Assembly (NCBI RefSeq): GCF_022884085.1
Contig: NZ_JAGGCS010000011.1
Span: 2,576 to 66,575, forward strand
Source: Paenirhizobium cremeum
Lineage (GTDB): Bacteria > Pseudomonadota > Alphaproteobacteria > Rhizobiales > Rhizobiaceae
DNA length: 64,000 nt
Reading direction: 5' to 3'
How positions within the stretch are numbered: position 1 is the first letter of the stretch; each line of letters opens with the position of its first letter. The position numbers were made by a program, and so were the translations under genes. Below, in pieces: positions 37,898 to 47,005 of this stretch. The notes under the pieces are model-generated. The model was not told the origin of the DNA, did not search any database, and saw nothing but the letters and a program-made list of their open reading frames with translations.

Positions 37898-39094
37898 TTA
37901 CCGCAGTCTCGGTTCCGTTGCCGGTCCGATCACGGACGCAGCTTTTACTGGCTGAGCTGTTGGTCTTCCGCGGGCGACGGTCTGTCGACGGTAGGAGAAT
38001 GCAAAAGAAGCAAGTACCAGCATGAGCGGCGTGGTCGTCGAACTGATGGCATTGTCGGTGCTGCAGTAGACAAAGAAGCTCAGGCACATGAGAAGAAAAG
38101 CGAAGTTGCGCCCTGTGGCTGGCCGCAGCCATATGGCCAGGCACATGATGGCGAGGAGGGCAAAGATGGCCGTCGCGCCAACGTATCCGGTCTCCACGGT
38201 TATACGAAGATATTCGTTATGGGCCGCCATCGTGCGTGCAAGAAATGCGACATCGCCGGGAATAACGAGAATCTGGTGCCCAAGCCCGATGCCGAAATAG
38301 GGGTAGGCATCGACAACGCGTTGTAACGCTTCCCATATCAGGTCGCGGCCACTGAGGGATTCGCTTCCAAAACGTGTAAGAATGGAATCGCCAAACAGAA
38401 GCACGAAACCCGCTGCCGCCGGTATGACTGCACCCACCGATGCCGCACGCATGAGAAAACTGCGATTTACCATGATGAAATAGACATATCCGCAAATCGC
38501 AACGGCGAGAGCAAGCGGCATGCGAGCGGCAGAGAGAACGAGAATAATCAGGTTCACAAACGCCAGCGGAAGATAGACCTTCTTGTTCAAGAAGGCCGCT
38601 CCAAGCATGGCTGCCACAGAACCCAGGTAGCCGGCGGTTCCCAGGCCTGCGGGAATACTGGTGCCCTGCAGTCGGGGTGCTCCAAGAAAGTCGACGTAGA
38701 AGAGCGGCCTGATGCCAGCCACCTGGTACAGGCTGCCGACGACGATCATCATGACCGGAAGCGCGGCGAGGAGGCGGACGATCGTGTCGCGATCCTTCTT
38801 GGTTGGTTCTCCGGCCAGCAACAGGAATGTCGCGCTCAGACTGAAGGCCGATCGCATATAGCGATTGAAGCTCAAGTTGTAATAGGAAGACAGCAGCGCA
38901 GATATCAGCGTCATCAGCAGCATGAGCGCGATCAGCACGAGAATGTCCCAACGGATCTTGCGCGTTAGCAGGAAAACGGCACCCAGAACGAAAAGCATCA
39001 TCTTCTCGACGGGATTGGAATCGATGTGGACAATGTTTCCTACGCCGATTCCGACGAAAATCACGAAGAACGTCAGTGCGTAGCGAAACAGCAT
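37898..39094 (-). CDS. wzy: O-antigen/exopolysaccharide polymerase, Wzy-like
   Basis: A 398-aa integral membrane protein with about ten to twelve hydrophobic segments. The large loop typical of Wzy/O-antigen ligase proteins is present: RFGSESLSGRDLIWEALQ, then YFGIGLGHQ and AHNEYLRITVETGYVG, a pattern shared with ExoQ-like polymerases. It would join repeat units at the periplasmic face. The ATG at 39094 lies 11 bases after AGGAG, better placed than a TTG at 39103. A ligase function cannot be excluded. Confidence 0.78.
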   Translation of the reverse strand: MLFRYALTFFVIFVGIGVGNIVHIDSNPVEKMMLFVLGAVFLLTRKIRWDILVLIALMLLMTLISALLSSYYNLSFNRYMRSAFSLSATFLLLAGEPTKKDRDTIVRLLAALPVMMIVVGSLYQVAGIRPLFYVDFLGAPRLQGTSIPAGLGTAGYLGSVAAMLGAAFLNKKVYLPLAFVNLIILVLSAARMPLALAVAICGYVYFIMVNRSFLMRAASVGAVIPAAAGFVLLFGDSILTRFGSESLSGRDLIWEALQRVVDAYPYFGIGLGHQILVIPGDVAFLARTMAAHNEYLRITVETGYVGATAIFALLAIMCLAIWLRPATGRNFAFLLMCLSFFVYCSTDNAISSTTTPLMLVLASFAFSYRRQTVARGRPTAQPVKAASVIGPATEPRLR

Positions 39095-39216
39095 CGAACA
39101 CAAATCTCCTTCCGCTCAACGGCGTGCAAACTCATCGGGTTTATCTGGCCCCTCAGGGGGAAGGCGCCGGATCTTCCTCCGTTTACGTCATGCAATTTAA
39201 CGGATCAGGCTCTGCT

Positions 39217-40242
39217 TCAGAGCTGAGCTCTGACCTTGTCCAGTCTCTCCGACAGATTGTCCACGGCTGCATTGAGAAAGCGATCCTCGCTCAGGAATGT
39301 CGGTCCCTTTGCCGCGGCGCTCATGGCTGCTGCTGCGCGATCAATATACCTTTCCTCCATCCTCGGCAGCAGCATTTTCCGGGGTGCGGACCTGAGCCAC
39401 GGCGAGACTGCAAGCTTATGGACGCGAAGGCCCCACCGGAATTTCCGTGCTGCGCTTTCAGAATTACGACGCTCCTCTGCCTTGCTGTATATCGAAACAA
39501 CGTCCGATCCCGGATGGAAAGCGAAGGATTGATGTTTTCCAGCCGCGACAGAGAAAAAGTTACGGGAGGCCTCGACCGGATTGCTGCTCGGAAGGTTGAC
39601 CGGCATATAAGGCAAATTCAGGGACATGGTCCAATCCAGCCATTTAAACGTGCTGGTATTCGGTGATACGGACACGGGGACCCACGGCACTCTCATGGCA
39701 TCCGCAACAATTGCCGCATGCATGGCGTCTGCGATGACCAGCTTTGCCCTTCGGATCCTTTCCAGTGTTTCGATACTGTCGGAGCGCGGGCTTACATATT
39801 CAATTCCTGCACGCTGGCAAACGGCCTCCCAATCTCCATAGTGGAGTGCCGAGTGGTGCGGCATGAATATGGTGCCATTTCGCTCCACTTCCGGCAGTGG
39901 CGCGAACTCGGGCAGCCTTCTGAGCAACATCGCGCCGTCGCATACGGCGGTTTCCGGCGCAAGCCTGAGGAGTTGCGCAGTAAGCGGGCCGCGTACGCAG
40001 GCGATATTCCAGTTCTTTCCACCGAATCCGGTTGGCAACGGGCCGTAACCCACGCCGCTGCCGAATACAGTCCACTTGCGGTCGGCAAACGGTTGCATCA
40101 GAGGCCCGATAATGGTGCCTATACCGGCAAAGAGACTTGAATCGTCCTCATCCCATACACCCGGAAGCAACCGCTCCCAGATCCATTCGTTGAGGTCGTC
40201 CCCAAAGTTCTTCTGCGGATCCTGGTAGTAGAAGACCTTCAT
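39217..40242 (-). CDS. polysaccharide pyruvyl transferase (ExoV-like)
   Basis: A 341-aa enzyme that adds a ketal pyruvate from phosphoenolpyruvate to a sugar of the repeat unit. The N-terminus MKVFYYQDPQKNFGDDLNEW is close to ExoV-type proteins, and FGSGVGYGPLP, ACVRGPLTAQLL and VIADAMHAAIVADAMRVPW are family blocks. The ATG at 40242 follows AAAGGG. It is one of two pyruvyl transferases in this locus, suggesting two pyruvylated positions or two successive decorations. Confidence 0.8.
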   Translation of the reverse strand: MKVFYYQDPQKNFGDDLNEWIWERLLPGVWDEDDSSLFAGIGTIIGPLMQPFADRKWTVFGSGVGYGPLPTGFGGKNWNIACVRGPLTAQLLRLAPETAVCDGAMLLRRLPEFAPLPEVERNGTIFMPHHSALHYGDWEAVCQRAGIEYVSPRSDSIETLERIRRAKLVIADAMHAAIVADAMRVPWVPVSVSPNTSTFKWLDWTMSLNLPYMPVNLPSSNPVEASRNFFSVAAGKHQSFAFHPGSDVVSIYSKAEERRNSESAARKFRWGLRVHKLAVSPWLRSAPRKMLLPRMEERYIDRAAAAMSAAAKGPTFLSEDRFLNAAVDNLSERLDKVRAQL

Positions 40243-40259
40243 TTCGTACCCTTTGCGAT

Positions 40260-41219
40260 TCAAGCTCTTTGTTTTATTTTTTGGGAGATTGCCGTAACTA
40301 TCACTCCCGGATTGGATATTGCTAGGAAAATTGCCCCCTTATAATCTCTGGATTTGTAATATTTTCTCATCAAGATTAGACTTATTTCCCTGGATGCCTT
40401 GTTTTTTATTTTTGATATTGTATCTTTTTGATTGATTGTTAATTTTTCTTTGTATTTTTTTTCAAAAATATTGTATACATTTATGGCTTGGAACATTTTG
40501 TCCCCGGTTTTTGATGTTCCTGAATTCAAGCCTGATGTCGTTCCATATGGCAGTGTATATCTGTAGAACGCGTCTGGAATTAACATTCCTCTGGCGCCGT
40601 TCGCTATTATTTCAGAATAAAAAAGAAAATCCTCAGCAAATCTGAATTCTGTATTGTATCTTATTTTTCTTTCTTTCACGAAATCCGCGCGGAACATCGG
40701 CTTTAGCAGGCCGCTGGTGAATCCGTTTCCCCATCCCTTTAGTTCCTGCTGCAAATGAGCATCAAGGTCCCACCGTGATTTTGCTGCATCTAGTGGAAAT
40801 GCCGTGCGGGTTACTTGTCGTGCCTGCGCATCATAAAATAGCTGATTGTCTGCAATGAAATCCAAGCCTTCTGCTTCCGCTATGGTTAGAAGCTCAGAGA
40901 GCCTTCCCGGTTCGTAAAGATCGTCCGCATCCAGAAGGGCGATCCACTCCCCGCGCGCGGCATCGATGGCCGCATTGCGCGCTGCCGCTGGCCCCTGGTT
41001 CTTGGAAAGTTGAATGACCCGAACCCGGCTGTCCTGATCGCTGATACCGGTTACGACCTCAACCGTATTGTCGCTTGATTGATCGTCAACGATGACAAGT
41101 TCCAGGTCAACGCCCTCCTGATTCAAGGCGCTTTCGATTGCTTCGGTCACAAAGCCTGCCGCATTATAGACCGGCATGATGACGCTGATGCGTGGGCTGG
41201 AATTGCTTTCTTTCATCAT
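40260..41219 (-). CDS. family 2 glycosyltransferase (ExoO/ExoW-like), AT-rich 3' half
   Basis: A 319-aa GT2 enzyme. The nucleotide-binding start RISVIMPVYNAAGFVTEAI is followed by VIVDDQSSDNTVE and the metal-binding ALLDADDLYEPGRL. The middle (GLLKPMFRADFVKERKIRY) resembles the paralogue at 44710-45636. Roughly from 40680 down to the stop at 40260 the DNA becomes strongly AT-rich and lysine-rich (NIFEKKYKEKLTINQKD), unlike the rest of the window. The ATG at 41219 follows AGGGATAGG; a second ATG at 41216 is equivalent. Confidence 0.8.
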   Translation of the reverse strand: MMKESNSSPRISVIMPVYNAAGFVTEAIESALNQEGVDLELVIVDDQSSDNTVEVVTGISDQDSRVRVIQLSKNQGPAAARNAAIDAARGEWIALLDADDLYEPGRLSELLTIAEAEGLDFIADNQLFYDAQARQVTRTAFPLDAAKSRWDLDAHLQQELKGWGNGFTSGLLKPMFRADFVKERKIRYNTEFRFAEDFLFYSEIIANGARGMLIPDAFYRYTLPYGTTSGLNSGTSKTGDKMFQAINVYNIFEKKYKEKLTINQKDTISKIKNKASREISLILMRKYYKSRDYKGAIFLAISNPGVIVTAISQKIKQRA

Positions 41220-41304
41220 CCTATCCCTTGTGCGGTCGTCATTTTTCAGCAGATCCGTGGGCAGTTGCCGAATTTCGGTTCTGGGAACATTGCTTCTCCG
41301 GCAA

Positions 41305-42114
41305 TCAGGAAAGCGTGCCGAAAAACTCATCCCTTTGCTTGCTGCCGAGGAACCGGAGCCGTGTCAGGTTTCTCAGCACGTTGCGGGGGTGTTTCAGCGC
41401 TTCCATGCTCAGGAAATACTTCTGCAGGAGGCTGGGTGCGTTGCTGTGGGAACCTTTGTGGGCCACGCGATAGACAGCACCGCGGAACGGCAATGCTTTC
41501 AGCGGCTTGCCCTTTTTTGCCAGAAGCCCTTCGATGCGCACATGGCTCCCGAGCATGTCCTTGATCCAATCCACGGAAGCCGCTTCGAAGCTCTCCGGTA
41601 TCCCGTAAGCCTCGGAGCTGATAATCAGCGATGTTCCGCAAAGATGGTTGAAATGGTTGTAACCAAGCAGCAGCTTGCCGCCGTCGTCCCAGATATAGCC
41701 CTTGTTGATGGTCCAGCCGTTTTCATTCGGGTGCTCTGATACGTACTGCACGATCCGGGAGCTGACGAAGTCGTCGTCATCGACAATCATGAAGAACTTG
41801 CTGTCTGGTGCGTCCAGCATGCCGGACAATACACGGCGTCCCTTGTCGAAGCGGAAGGCATCGAGAAAGTCGTCCTGTGTGGCATTTCCGCGTTCGTGAA
41901 TGTCGTTCGGTGGAAAGGTGACGCGGGTCACGGAAAATTTGTCCGGCAGGGGGGGCAGATCGGCACCCTCGTTTGCAACGATGATGCCCCTCCAGTCGGG
42001 ATTGGTCTGGTTGGAGATCGAAGCCACGGTCTGGGCAAGATTCTTCTTGAGCAGGCCCCAGTCGCGGGCATTTTTCTGGTGCCTGACGGGAATGATGAAT
42101 GTGAGAAGGCTCAT
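41305..42114 (-). CDS. glycosyltransferase, GT-A type
   Basis: A 269-aa protein beginning LLTFIIPVRHQKNARDWGLL, a GT2-like opening, with a four-aspartate metal site in FFMIVDDDDFVSSRIV. The LDAFRFDKGRRVLSGML and NKGYIWDDGGKLLLGYNHFN stretches resemble small galactosyl/GalNAc-transferase-like proteins of exopolysaccharide clusters. The ATG at 42114 follows GGAG with eight bases of spacing. Sugar specificity is unknown. Confidence 0.68.
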   Translation of the reverse strand: MSLLTFIIPVRHQKNARDWGLLKKNLAQTVASISNQTNPDWRGIIVANEGADLPPLPDKFSVTRVTFPPNDIHERGNATQDDFLDAFRFDKGRRVLSGMLDAPDSKFFMIVDDDDFVSSRIVQYVSEHPNENGWTINKGYIWDDGGKLLLGYNHFNHLCGTSLIISSEAYGIPESFEAASVDWIKDMLGSHVRIEGLLAKKGKPLKALPFRGAVYRVAHKGSHSNAPSLLQKYFLSMEALKHPRNVLRNLTRLRFLGSKQRDEFFGTLS

Positions 42115-42133
42115 GGCTGGTTCTCCGTTCCGG

Positions 42134-43135
42134 TCAGGTCTGGTTGGCGGCCGCCTGCGCTTTCGCCCAGGCCACACCGTCGTCGAGGGATGTCGCGCGG
42201 TAGGAAAGATCGGTCCCACCGGAAAATGCATTCATGAAACGCTGGATCTTCCCGTAGCTGTTGTCGAGAACGGCATGGGGGCGACCGATGAGAAGCGAGC
42301 AGATATGAACATGAAGCCTGTCGGTGACGATAGCGCGACCGCGGGAAATCTGACGAATGCCGCGATTGAAACGATTCTGCGCCGCCGCATCGAGCTTGCG
42401 GAACGCGAGTTCGGATGGACGGAGCCGCAGCAGGGCCGATGCGGCGCCGAGAGCCTTGGCGATGCGCACTTTGCGTCTTGATTCCGTGATCCAGTCTTCC
42501 TTCGGGATCTCCGGATAGATGGAATAATCGACGGTGCCGACCTGCTCCTTGTCCTGCCGAAGCATTGCCAGAACCGGAAACTGTGGAGCATCGGGTGTTA
42601 CCTCGCCAATGCAAAAGGCCATATCCGGGCAAAGCTGCACCCGGCAGTCGAAATGTTTCTGAGAAAAATGCAGGGATTCTTCGTCGCGGACGAGCAGGAC
42701 GAAGTTCTTATGCCGTCCGATAGCGCGCGCGCTTTCAAGGATACGCTGCTCGGATTTATAGTGAATGGACTGAGGGAACTGGATGATCTGGCGATCCGGA
42801 AACATATCCAGAATCCGTTCCCTGAAGTCCTGGTGGGAAACCCAGATATCGCCGAAGTTTCCGCCGCCATGGATGAAGATCGGACCGGTGGGCGCCACCC
42901 TCTTGAGTTCGCTCTCGGAAAAATCCTCGATGCGCGAGACATAGGACGGGATCTTGCCGTGCCTGTTTTTCAGGTAGGCGATCTCGCCAAGCCAGATGGC
43001 AGAGTCCCCGCAATTCTTGATGTCGGGAAAATCAAGGATGGCAAGCGGCTCGTCGGGCCTGATGAATTCCTTCAGGCAATCGTCGGTCTTATCCTGCAGC
43101 TTTCTGATCAGTTCCGATCGCGATAGGCTTGGCAT
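42134..43135 (-). CDS. second polysaccharide pyruvyl transferase
   Basis: A 333-aa member of the pyruvyl-transferase family. LAILDFPDIKNCGDSAIWLG near the N-terminus, IFIHGGGNFGDIW, IIQFPQSIHY, CPDMAFCIG and AIVTDRLHVHICSLLIGRPH are the diagnostic blocks. It differs from the neighbour at 39217 in the N-terminal half, so the two probably act on different sugars. The ATG at 43135 follows GGAG with five bases of spacing. It lies between a glycosyltransferase and the flippase. Confidence 0.82.
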   Translation of the reverse strand: MPSLSRSELIRKLQDKTDDCLKEFIRPDEPLAILDFPDIKNCGDSAIWLGEIAYLKNRHGKIPSYVSRIEDFSESELKRVAPTGPIFIHGGGNFGDIWVSHQDFRERILDMFPDRQIIQFPQSIHYKSEQRILESARAIGRHKNFVLLVRDEESLHFSQKHFDCRVQLCPDMAFCIGEVTPDAPQFPVLAMLRQDKEQVGTVDYSIYPEIPKEDWITESRRKVRIAKALGAASALLRLRPSELAFRKLDAAAQNRFNRGIRQISRGRAIVTDRLHVHICSLLIGRPHAVLDNSYGKIQRFMNAFSGGTDLSYRATSLDDGVAWAKAQAAANQT

Positions 43136-43178
43136 AATCTCTCCATCTTCTGAATTGGCACAGGGGAACCGCGTCGGT

Positions 43179-44666
43179 TCAGCCCCGACCGCGCAGTTTC
43201 GTTAGAATCTTGACGACCAGTTTCTGTATCTCCGTTTCCGGTCCGGTGGGGCGTTTCGCCAGAATCCACAGGAGAAATGTCGAACCGCAATAAATCACGC
43301 CGCCAAGAGCAATGAGAGCGGCAAGCTGGATGATCCTTTCATAGAGGCCATCCACCGGTCCCCACATATCGAGCACTGCATACACGCCTGCCGCCATGAG
43401 CGCGGAACTGAAGAGCGCACGGAAATTCGCCGCGAGTTGGACAAGGACCGACACGCCCACGAATTTCTTCACGATAAACATATTGATTACCGCACTGAGG
43501 AGGCCGGTGAAAACGCGGCAGATGACCAGACCCTGCAGTCCGTAAAGCAGCAATCCCGCGGCAATGATCGGAACGCGGATGATGAGCATCTGCGTATCGC
43601 GGATGAATAATGTGCGTGTCTTGCCGAGCGCCATGCCCAGCGGCTGTACTAGCGATCCGAGCGTTTGCAATGCGTAGACCGAGGCGAGGGCCTGAATGAT
43701 GGGGACGATATCTATCCATCGTTCCCCGAGAGCGAGCCGGACCAGCGGATCGCCAACAACGGCAAAACCAATGCCGGCCGGAAGTGCGATAGCGGCAAGC
43801 ATGGCCTGCGCACGCTGGTAGGCATTGGCCAGCCGCTGGGGGTCATTTCGGACATTCGAAAAGCCCGGATAGATCGTGGCCGTCAGGGGGGCGGTCGTCT
43901 CTCTGGTTGGCATCATCGCCAGCGTGCTGCCGAGCGAGTAGTAGCCAAGCGCCGAGCTGTCCAGGTATTTTCCGGTGAGCAGGTAGTCGAAACGCCAGTT
44001 CAGCGTGTTGACGATCTGGCCGGCGGTCAGCCACACCGAGAAGGAAACGAACTCCCGCATATGTCGGAACGTTATTCTCGGGCGGAAGGGGAGAACCATA
44101 TAGGAGGTAATCACGTTGGTCGCCTGCATTACCAGTGTGCCCACCACGAGCGCCCAATAGCTCTGATAGATGACTGCGACGGCGACGGTCGCCACAAAGC
44201 CGGCGATCTTCTGCACGACGTTCAGCACAAATTCCTGCCAGAAGATCAGGTCGCGCTGCAGCATGAAACGCTTTGGATTGGCAAGGCCGTTAATCAGCAG
44301 GCTAAGGCTGAGCGCCAGCATGACGTCGAAAAGCCGCGGATCGTTGTAGATGACCGATGACGGATATGCGATGCCGGCAAAGACAAGGCACAACAGCAGA
44401 CCACGGGTCGCGCCGAGCGTCCAGGCGGCGCTGAAATGGGATTCCTGCGGATTTTCGTGACGTATCAGAGCCTGACTGAGCGAAAGGTCCGTCACGGTGG
44501 TCACAATCGCCAGCATTGTGGTCGCAAGCGCGACGATACCGAAATCGGAGGGCAACAGGTACCAGGCGAGAATGATCGTGCTCAGGCTCGATAGCCCGTT
44601 CACGATGGCTCGTGAAAGGCTGATCAGGAGGCTGCCTTTCATCAGGCGGTCGGCAACATTACTCAT
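43179..44666 (-). CDS. wzx: polysaccharide flippase, Wzx/MOP family
   Basis: A 495-aa integral membrane protein with about 12 to 14 hydrophobic segments, beginning GSLLISLSRAIVNGLSSLSTIILAWYL in two parts. The pattern and the repeat LIRHENPQESHFSAAWTLG match MOP-superfamily exporters such as Wzx/ExoT. It would flip the lipid-linked repeat unit to the periplasm for Wzy. Its presence, with wzy, marks this cluster as a Wzx/Wzy system distinct from the ABC-exported glycan at the left of the window. Confidence 0.85.
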   Translation of the reverse strand: MSNVADRLMKGSLLISLSRAIVNGLSSLSTIILAWYLLPSDFGIVALATTMLAIVTTVTDLSLSQALIRHENPQESHFSAAWTLGATRGLLLCLVFAGIAYPSSVIYNDPRLFDVMLALSLSLLINGLANPKRFMLQRDLIFWQEFVLNVVQKIAGFVATVAVAVIYQSYWALVVGTLVMQATNVITSYMVLPFRPRITFRHMREFVSFSVWLTAGQIVNTLNWRFDYLLTGKYLDSSALGYYSLGSTLAMMPTRETTAPLTATIYPGFSNVRNDPQRLANAYQRAQAMLAAIALPAGIGFAVVGDPLVRLALGERWIDIVPIIQALASVYALQTLGSLVQPLGMALGKTRTLFIRDTQMLIIRVPIIAAGLLLYGLQGLVICRVFTGLLSAVINMFIVKKFVGVSVLVQLAANFRALFSSALMAAGVYAVLDMWGPVDGLYERIIQLAALIALGGVIYCGSTFLLWILAKRPTGPETEIQKLVVKILTKLRGRG

Positions 44667-44709
44667 CGCTTACTCGACAATTGATACCAATCGAATTGCT
44701 GGACAGGCT

Positions 44710-45636
44710 TCAAAGCCCGCGTTCCTGCAGCCTGCGGCGGACGAAGTTCTTCACCATGAAAACCAGCGTAGGATCGCCAAGCAGCAGCCCGGTCGCCTTC
44801 TTCAGATCTTTCGCTGAAAGCGCCTGCCTGAAGTCTTTCCACCGTGCGTGCTTGATGATGACCTTCTTGCGAGTTTCCAACGCCTTGACCGAGGCCGGTG
44901 TGAGCCGGCTGCCAAGTCTGGCGATCAGCTCATCGGACATGGCGGCCAGATTCTGGAGAGAGCTCCCGGACCGTGTCAGCGAATTGGGGCGTCGGAAATA
45001 GATGTAGCCGGCATAGCTCGTGCCGTAAAATTTAGGATTGAGGGTGACGAAATCCGAATAGAGCAGAAAGTCTTCCCCGACCCGGCAGTCTTCCTGATAG
45101 CGAAGCTTGTTGCGGATCAGATAGTCGCGGCGGAACATCGGCTTCAAATAGCCGGAATTCATAAAGGCGACGGGGACGGTTTCGCGGAAAAACAGTTCCT
45201 GGGAGATCGGGATCGGATTGCTTCCCTTCAGAAACCCGAAAGCATCGAAGACATGGCGGTCGTCGCCGAAGTTTCGAACACTCTGATTGTCGACGACGGC
45301 GTCCGCGTCCGTTTTGCGGGCCAGATCGAGGAGAACCTCCAGCCTGTCCTCCTTATAAAGATCGTCAGCGTCGAGCAAAGTGATCCACTCGCCGGTCGCG
45401 ATGTCGATGGCCTTGTTGCGAGCGGCCGAGGGACCTGCATTCCGGTCCAACAGGATCGGGACGACCCTTTGATCCTTCTCGCTGATCGCAAGGATAATCT
45501 CTCGCGATCTGTCCCTGGATGCATCGTCAATGACAATGCACTCCACGTCCGTGTGGGTCTGATTAAGCACGGAATGGATGGCTTTCGCCACGAAGTCCTC
45601 GCCGTTATGGCACGGAATGATAACGGATACTTTCAT
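44710..45636 (-). CDS. family 2 glycosyltransferase (ExoO/ExoW-like)
   Basis: A 308-aa GT2 enzyme with MKVSVIIPCHNGEDFVAKAI, CIVIDDASRDRSREI and the metal site TLLDADDLYKEDRL. The second half (SGYLKPMFRRDYLIRNKLRY, then CRVGEDFLLYSDF) parallels the enzyme at 40260-41219 over its whole length, so the two are paralogues. Base composition here is normal. The ATG at 45636 follows AGAGG. It follows a small acyltransferase gene and precedes wzx. Confidence 0.83.
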   Translation of the reverse strand: MKVSVIIPCHNGEDFVAKAIHSVLNQTHTDVECIVIDDASRDRSREIILAISEKDQRVVPILLDRNAGPSAARNKAIDIATGEWITLLDADDLYKEDRLEVLLDLARKTDADAVVDNQSVRNFGDDRHVFDAFGFLKGSNPIPISQELFFRETVPVAFMNSGYLKPMFRRDYLIRNKLRYQEDCRVGEDFLLYSDFVTLNPKFYGTSYAGYIYFRRPNSLTRSGSSLQNLAAMSDELIARLGSRLTPASVKALETRKKVIIKHARWKDFRQALSAKDLKKATGLLLGDPTLVFMVKNFVRRRLQERGL

Positions 45637-45669
45637 CGGGCCTCTTCGCATTTGAAGGGAATACGGATT

Positions 45670-46116
45670 TCAGTCATCCTCGTTCACCCGGTCCTTCAGG
45701 CGTCCGAACTTCAGGGTTTCAATGCCGCTGCGAATGACTTGCGCCGGATTGCCGGCGACAGCGCTGTTGGGCGGAACGTCCTTGGTTACCACGGCTCCGG
45801 ACCCGATGACGCAGTTGTCGCCGATCGTCACGCCGGGCAGAATGATACTGCGGGCACCAATGAAGCAGTTCTTGCCGATCCGCGTGTCCGTCTTGATGGC
45901 GCGTGTCATGTCATGCGTCAGAATGGCGGCATCAAAGGCGATGTACGTCAATTCCCCGATATGGATGCCGCGCGGATGCGTCTTGTCGAGGCGTGCGCTC
46001 AGGGACATGACCACTGTGGGGTGGATGTCCATGCCCCAAACCTTGGTCAGATAAAGGCGCTTGCAGCCGACCACGAAGCGCTGGAGTTTGATGAATTGGT
46101 TCAACGAACGAAGCAT
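45670..46116 (-). CDS. hexapeptide-repeat O-acetyltransferase
   Basis: A 148-aa left-handed beta-helix enzyme of the WcaF/serine-acetyltransferase-like group. It has [20 protein letters not shown] and [20 protein letters not shown] repeat coils and ends with [14 protein letters not shown]. The histidine in LTHD is the expected catalytic base. It probably acetylates one sugar of the repeat unit. The ATG at 46116 follows AAGG. Confidence 0.82.
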   Translation of the reverse strand: MLRSLNQFIKLQRFVVGCKRLYLTKVWGMDIHPTVVMSLSARLDKTHPRGIHIGELTYIAFDAAILTHDMTRAIKTDTRIGKNCFIGARSIILPGVTIGDNCVIGSGAVVTKDVPPNSAVAGNPAQVIRSGIETLKFGRLKDRVNEDD

Positions 46117-46153
46117 GGGAGACCTTATCGTTTAATGAACGGACGCATCGGCA

Positions 46154-47005
46154 TCATCCGGCAAAGGCGCGGGTCAGGGCGGAGAAGTAGTCCTTCCAGG
46201 GCATTTGCCCGCGGGCGGCGAGCAGGCTTCCGACCAGAAGCTTACGGCCGAGCGCCTGAATTTCAGAAGGACGTGTGCGGACGTTCTTGGCGATCGCGCG
46301 CAGCGAACCTGGATAATATTTCGCCTTCAGAGCCTTGTTCGGATCCCGATGGCCGATGCAGCGCGCATCGACATAAGCCGCCTTGCGGGCCTCCTGAAAG
46401 GCGCGGATCGCATAGTCCGTGTCCTCTCCGCCCGAAAGGGCTGCGCCCACGCCGAGCTGTTCGTCGAAGCCGCCGATCCTTGCCGCGAGCGGGCCGCGCA
46501 GGAAGATGGTGTTCGACGATGCGAAGGAGATGACGGTCTGGAGGCGAGGCTGGGTTGCGGTGAAACTTGCAGCCGATCGCGGTTCCATGCCGTAGCGGCA
46601 GAACCAGAAATCGAGCGAAGGGTCGGTCGAGAAGGCCCTGTGGATGGTGTCGAGCGTATCCTCGGGATACCAGCAGTCGTCGTCGGGGAAAGCTACGATG
46701 CCGTTGAGTGCGAGGCGGCCCCTGGCGTCCTCCCCCGTCAGCAGCATGTTGCGGGCCGCCGAAAGCGATCGGCGATCCGGAAGGAAGGATATCTGCGCCC
46801 ATGATGGGCCGGATGCGATGAAGTTCTCTGCAGCTCCCGCGTCGCAGCGTTGCAGCAGGAGGAAGAGGGTAAGGTCCACGGCGGGATTGCGCTTCCGGAA
46901 GGCTTCGATGGAAGCGATCATTCGCGCAATATCGTCGCTGCGGCCCGATTGCATATCCGTGGTCGAGAACAGGGTTACCGGCAGCGCTGTACGGGTCTCA
47001 CTCAT
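46154..47005 (-). CDS. family 2-like glycosyltransferase
   Basis: A 283-aa GT-A enzyme. It opens ALPVTLFSTTDMQSGRSDDI rather than with a classic GT2 start, but carries RRSLSAARNMLL, the metal site VAFPDDDCWYPEDTL and the acceptor-side GGEDTDYAIRAFQEARKA. The ATG at 47005 follows AGGA by nine bases; a longer frame beginning at 47122 has no ribosome binding site. It is the first gene of the minus-strand polysaccharide operon. Confidence 0.75.
   Translation of the reverse strand: MSETRTALPVTLFSTTDMQSGRSDDIARMIASIEAFRKRNPAVDLTLFLLLQRCDAGAAENFIASGPSWAQISFLPDRRSLSAARNMLLTGEDARGRLALNGIVAFPDDDCWYPEDTLDTIHRAFSTDPSLDFWFCRYGMEPRSAASFTATQPRLQTVISFASSNTIFLRGPLAARIGGFDEQLGVGAALSGGEDTDYAIRAFQEARKAAYVDARCIGHRDPNKALKAKYYPGSLRAIAKNVRTRPSEIQALGRKLLVGSLLAARGQMPWKDYFSALTRAFAG

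Noticed and set aside
44848-46533. 561-codon plus-strand frame
   Set aside because: It runs antisense across three recognised genes (a GT2, an acetyltransferase and another GT2), so it cannot be a real single gene.
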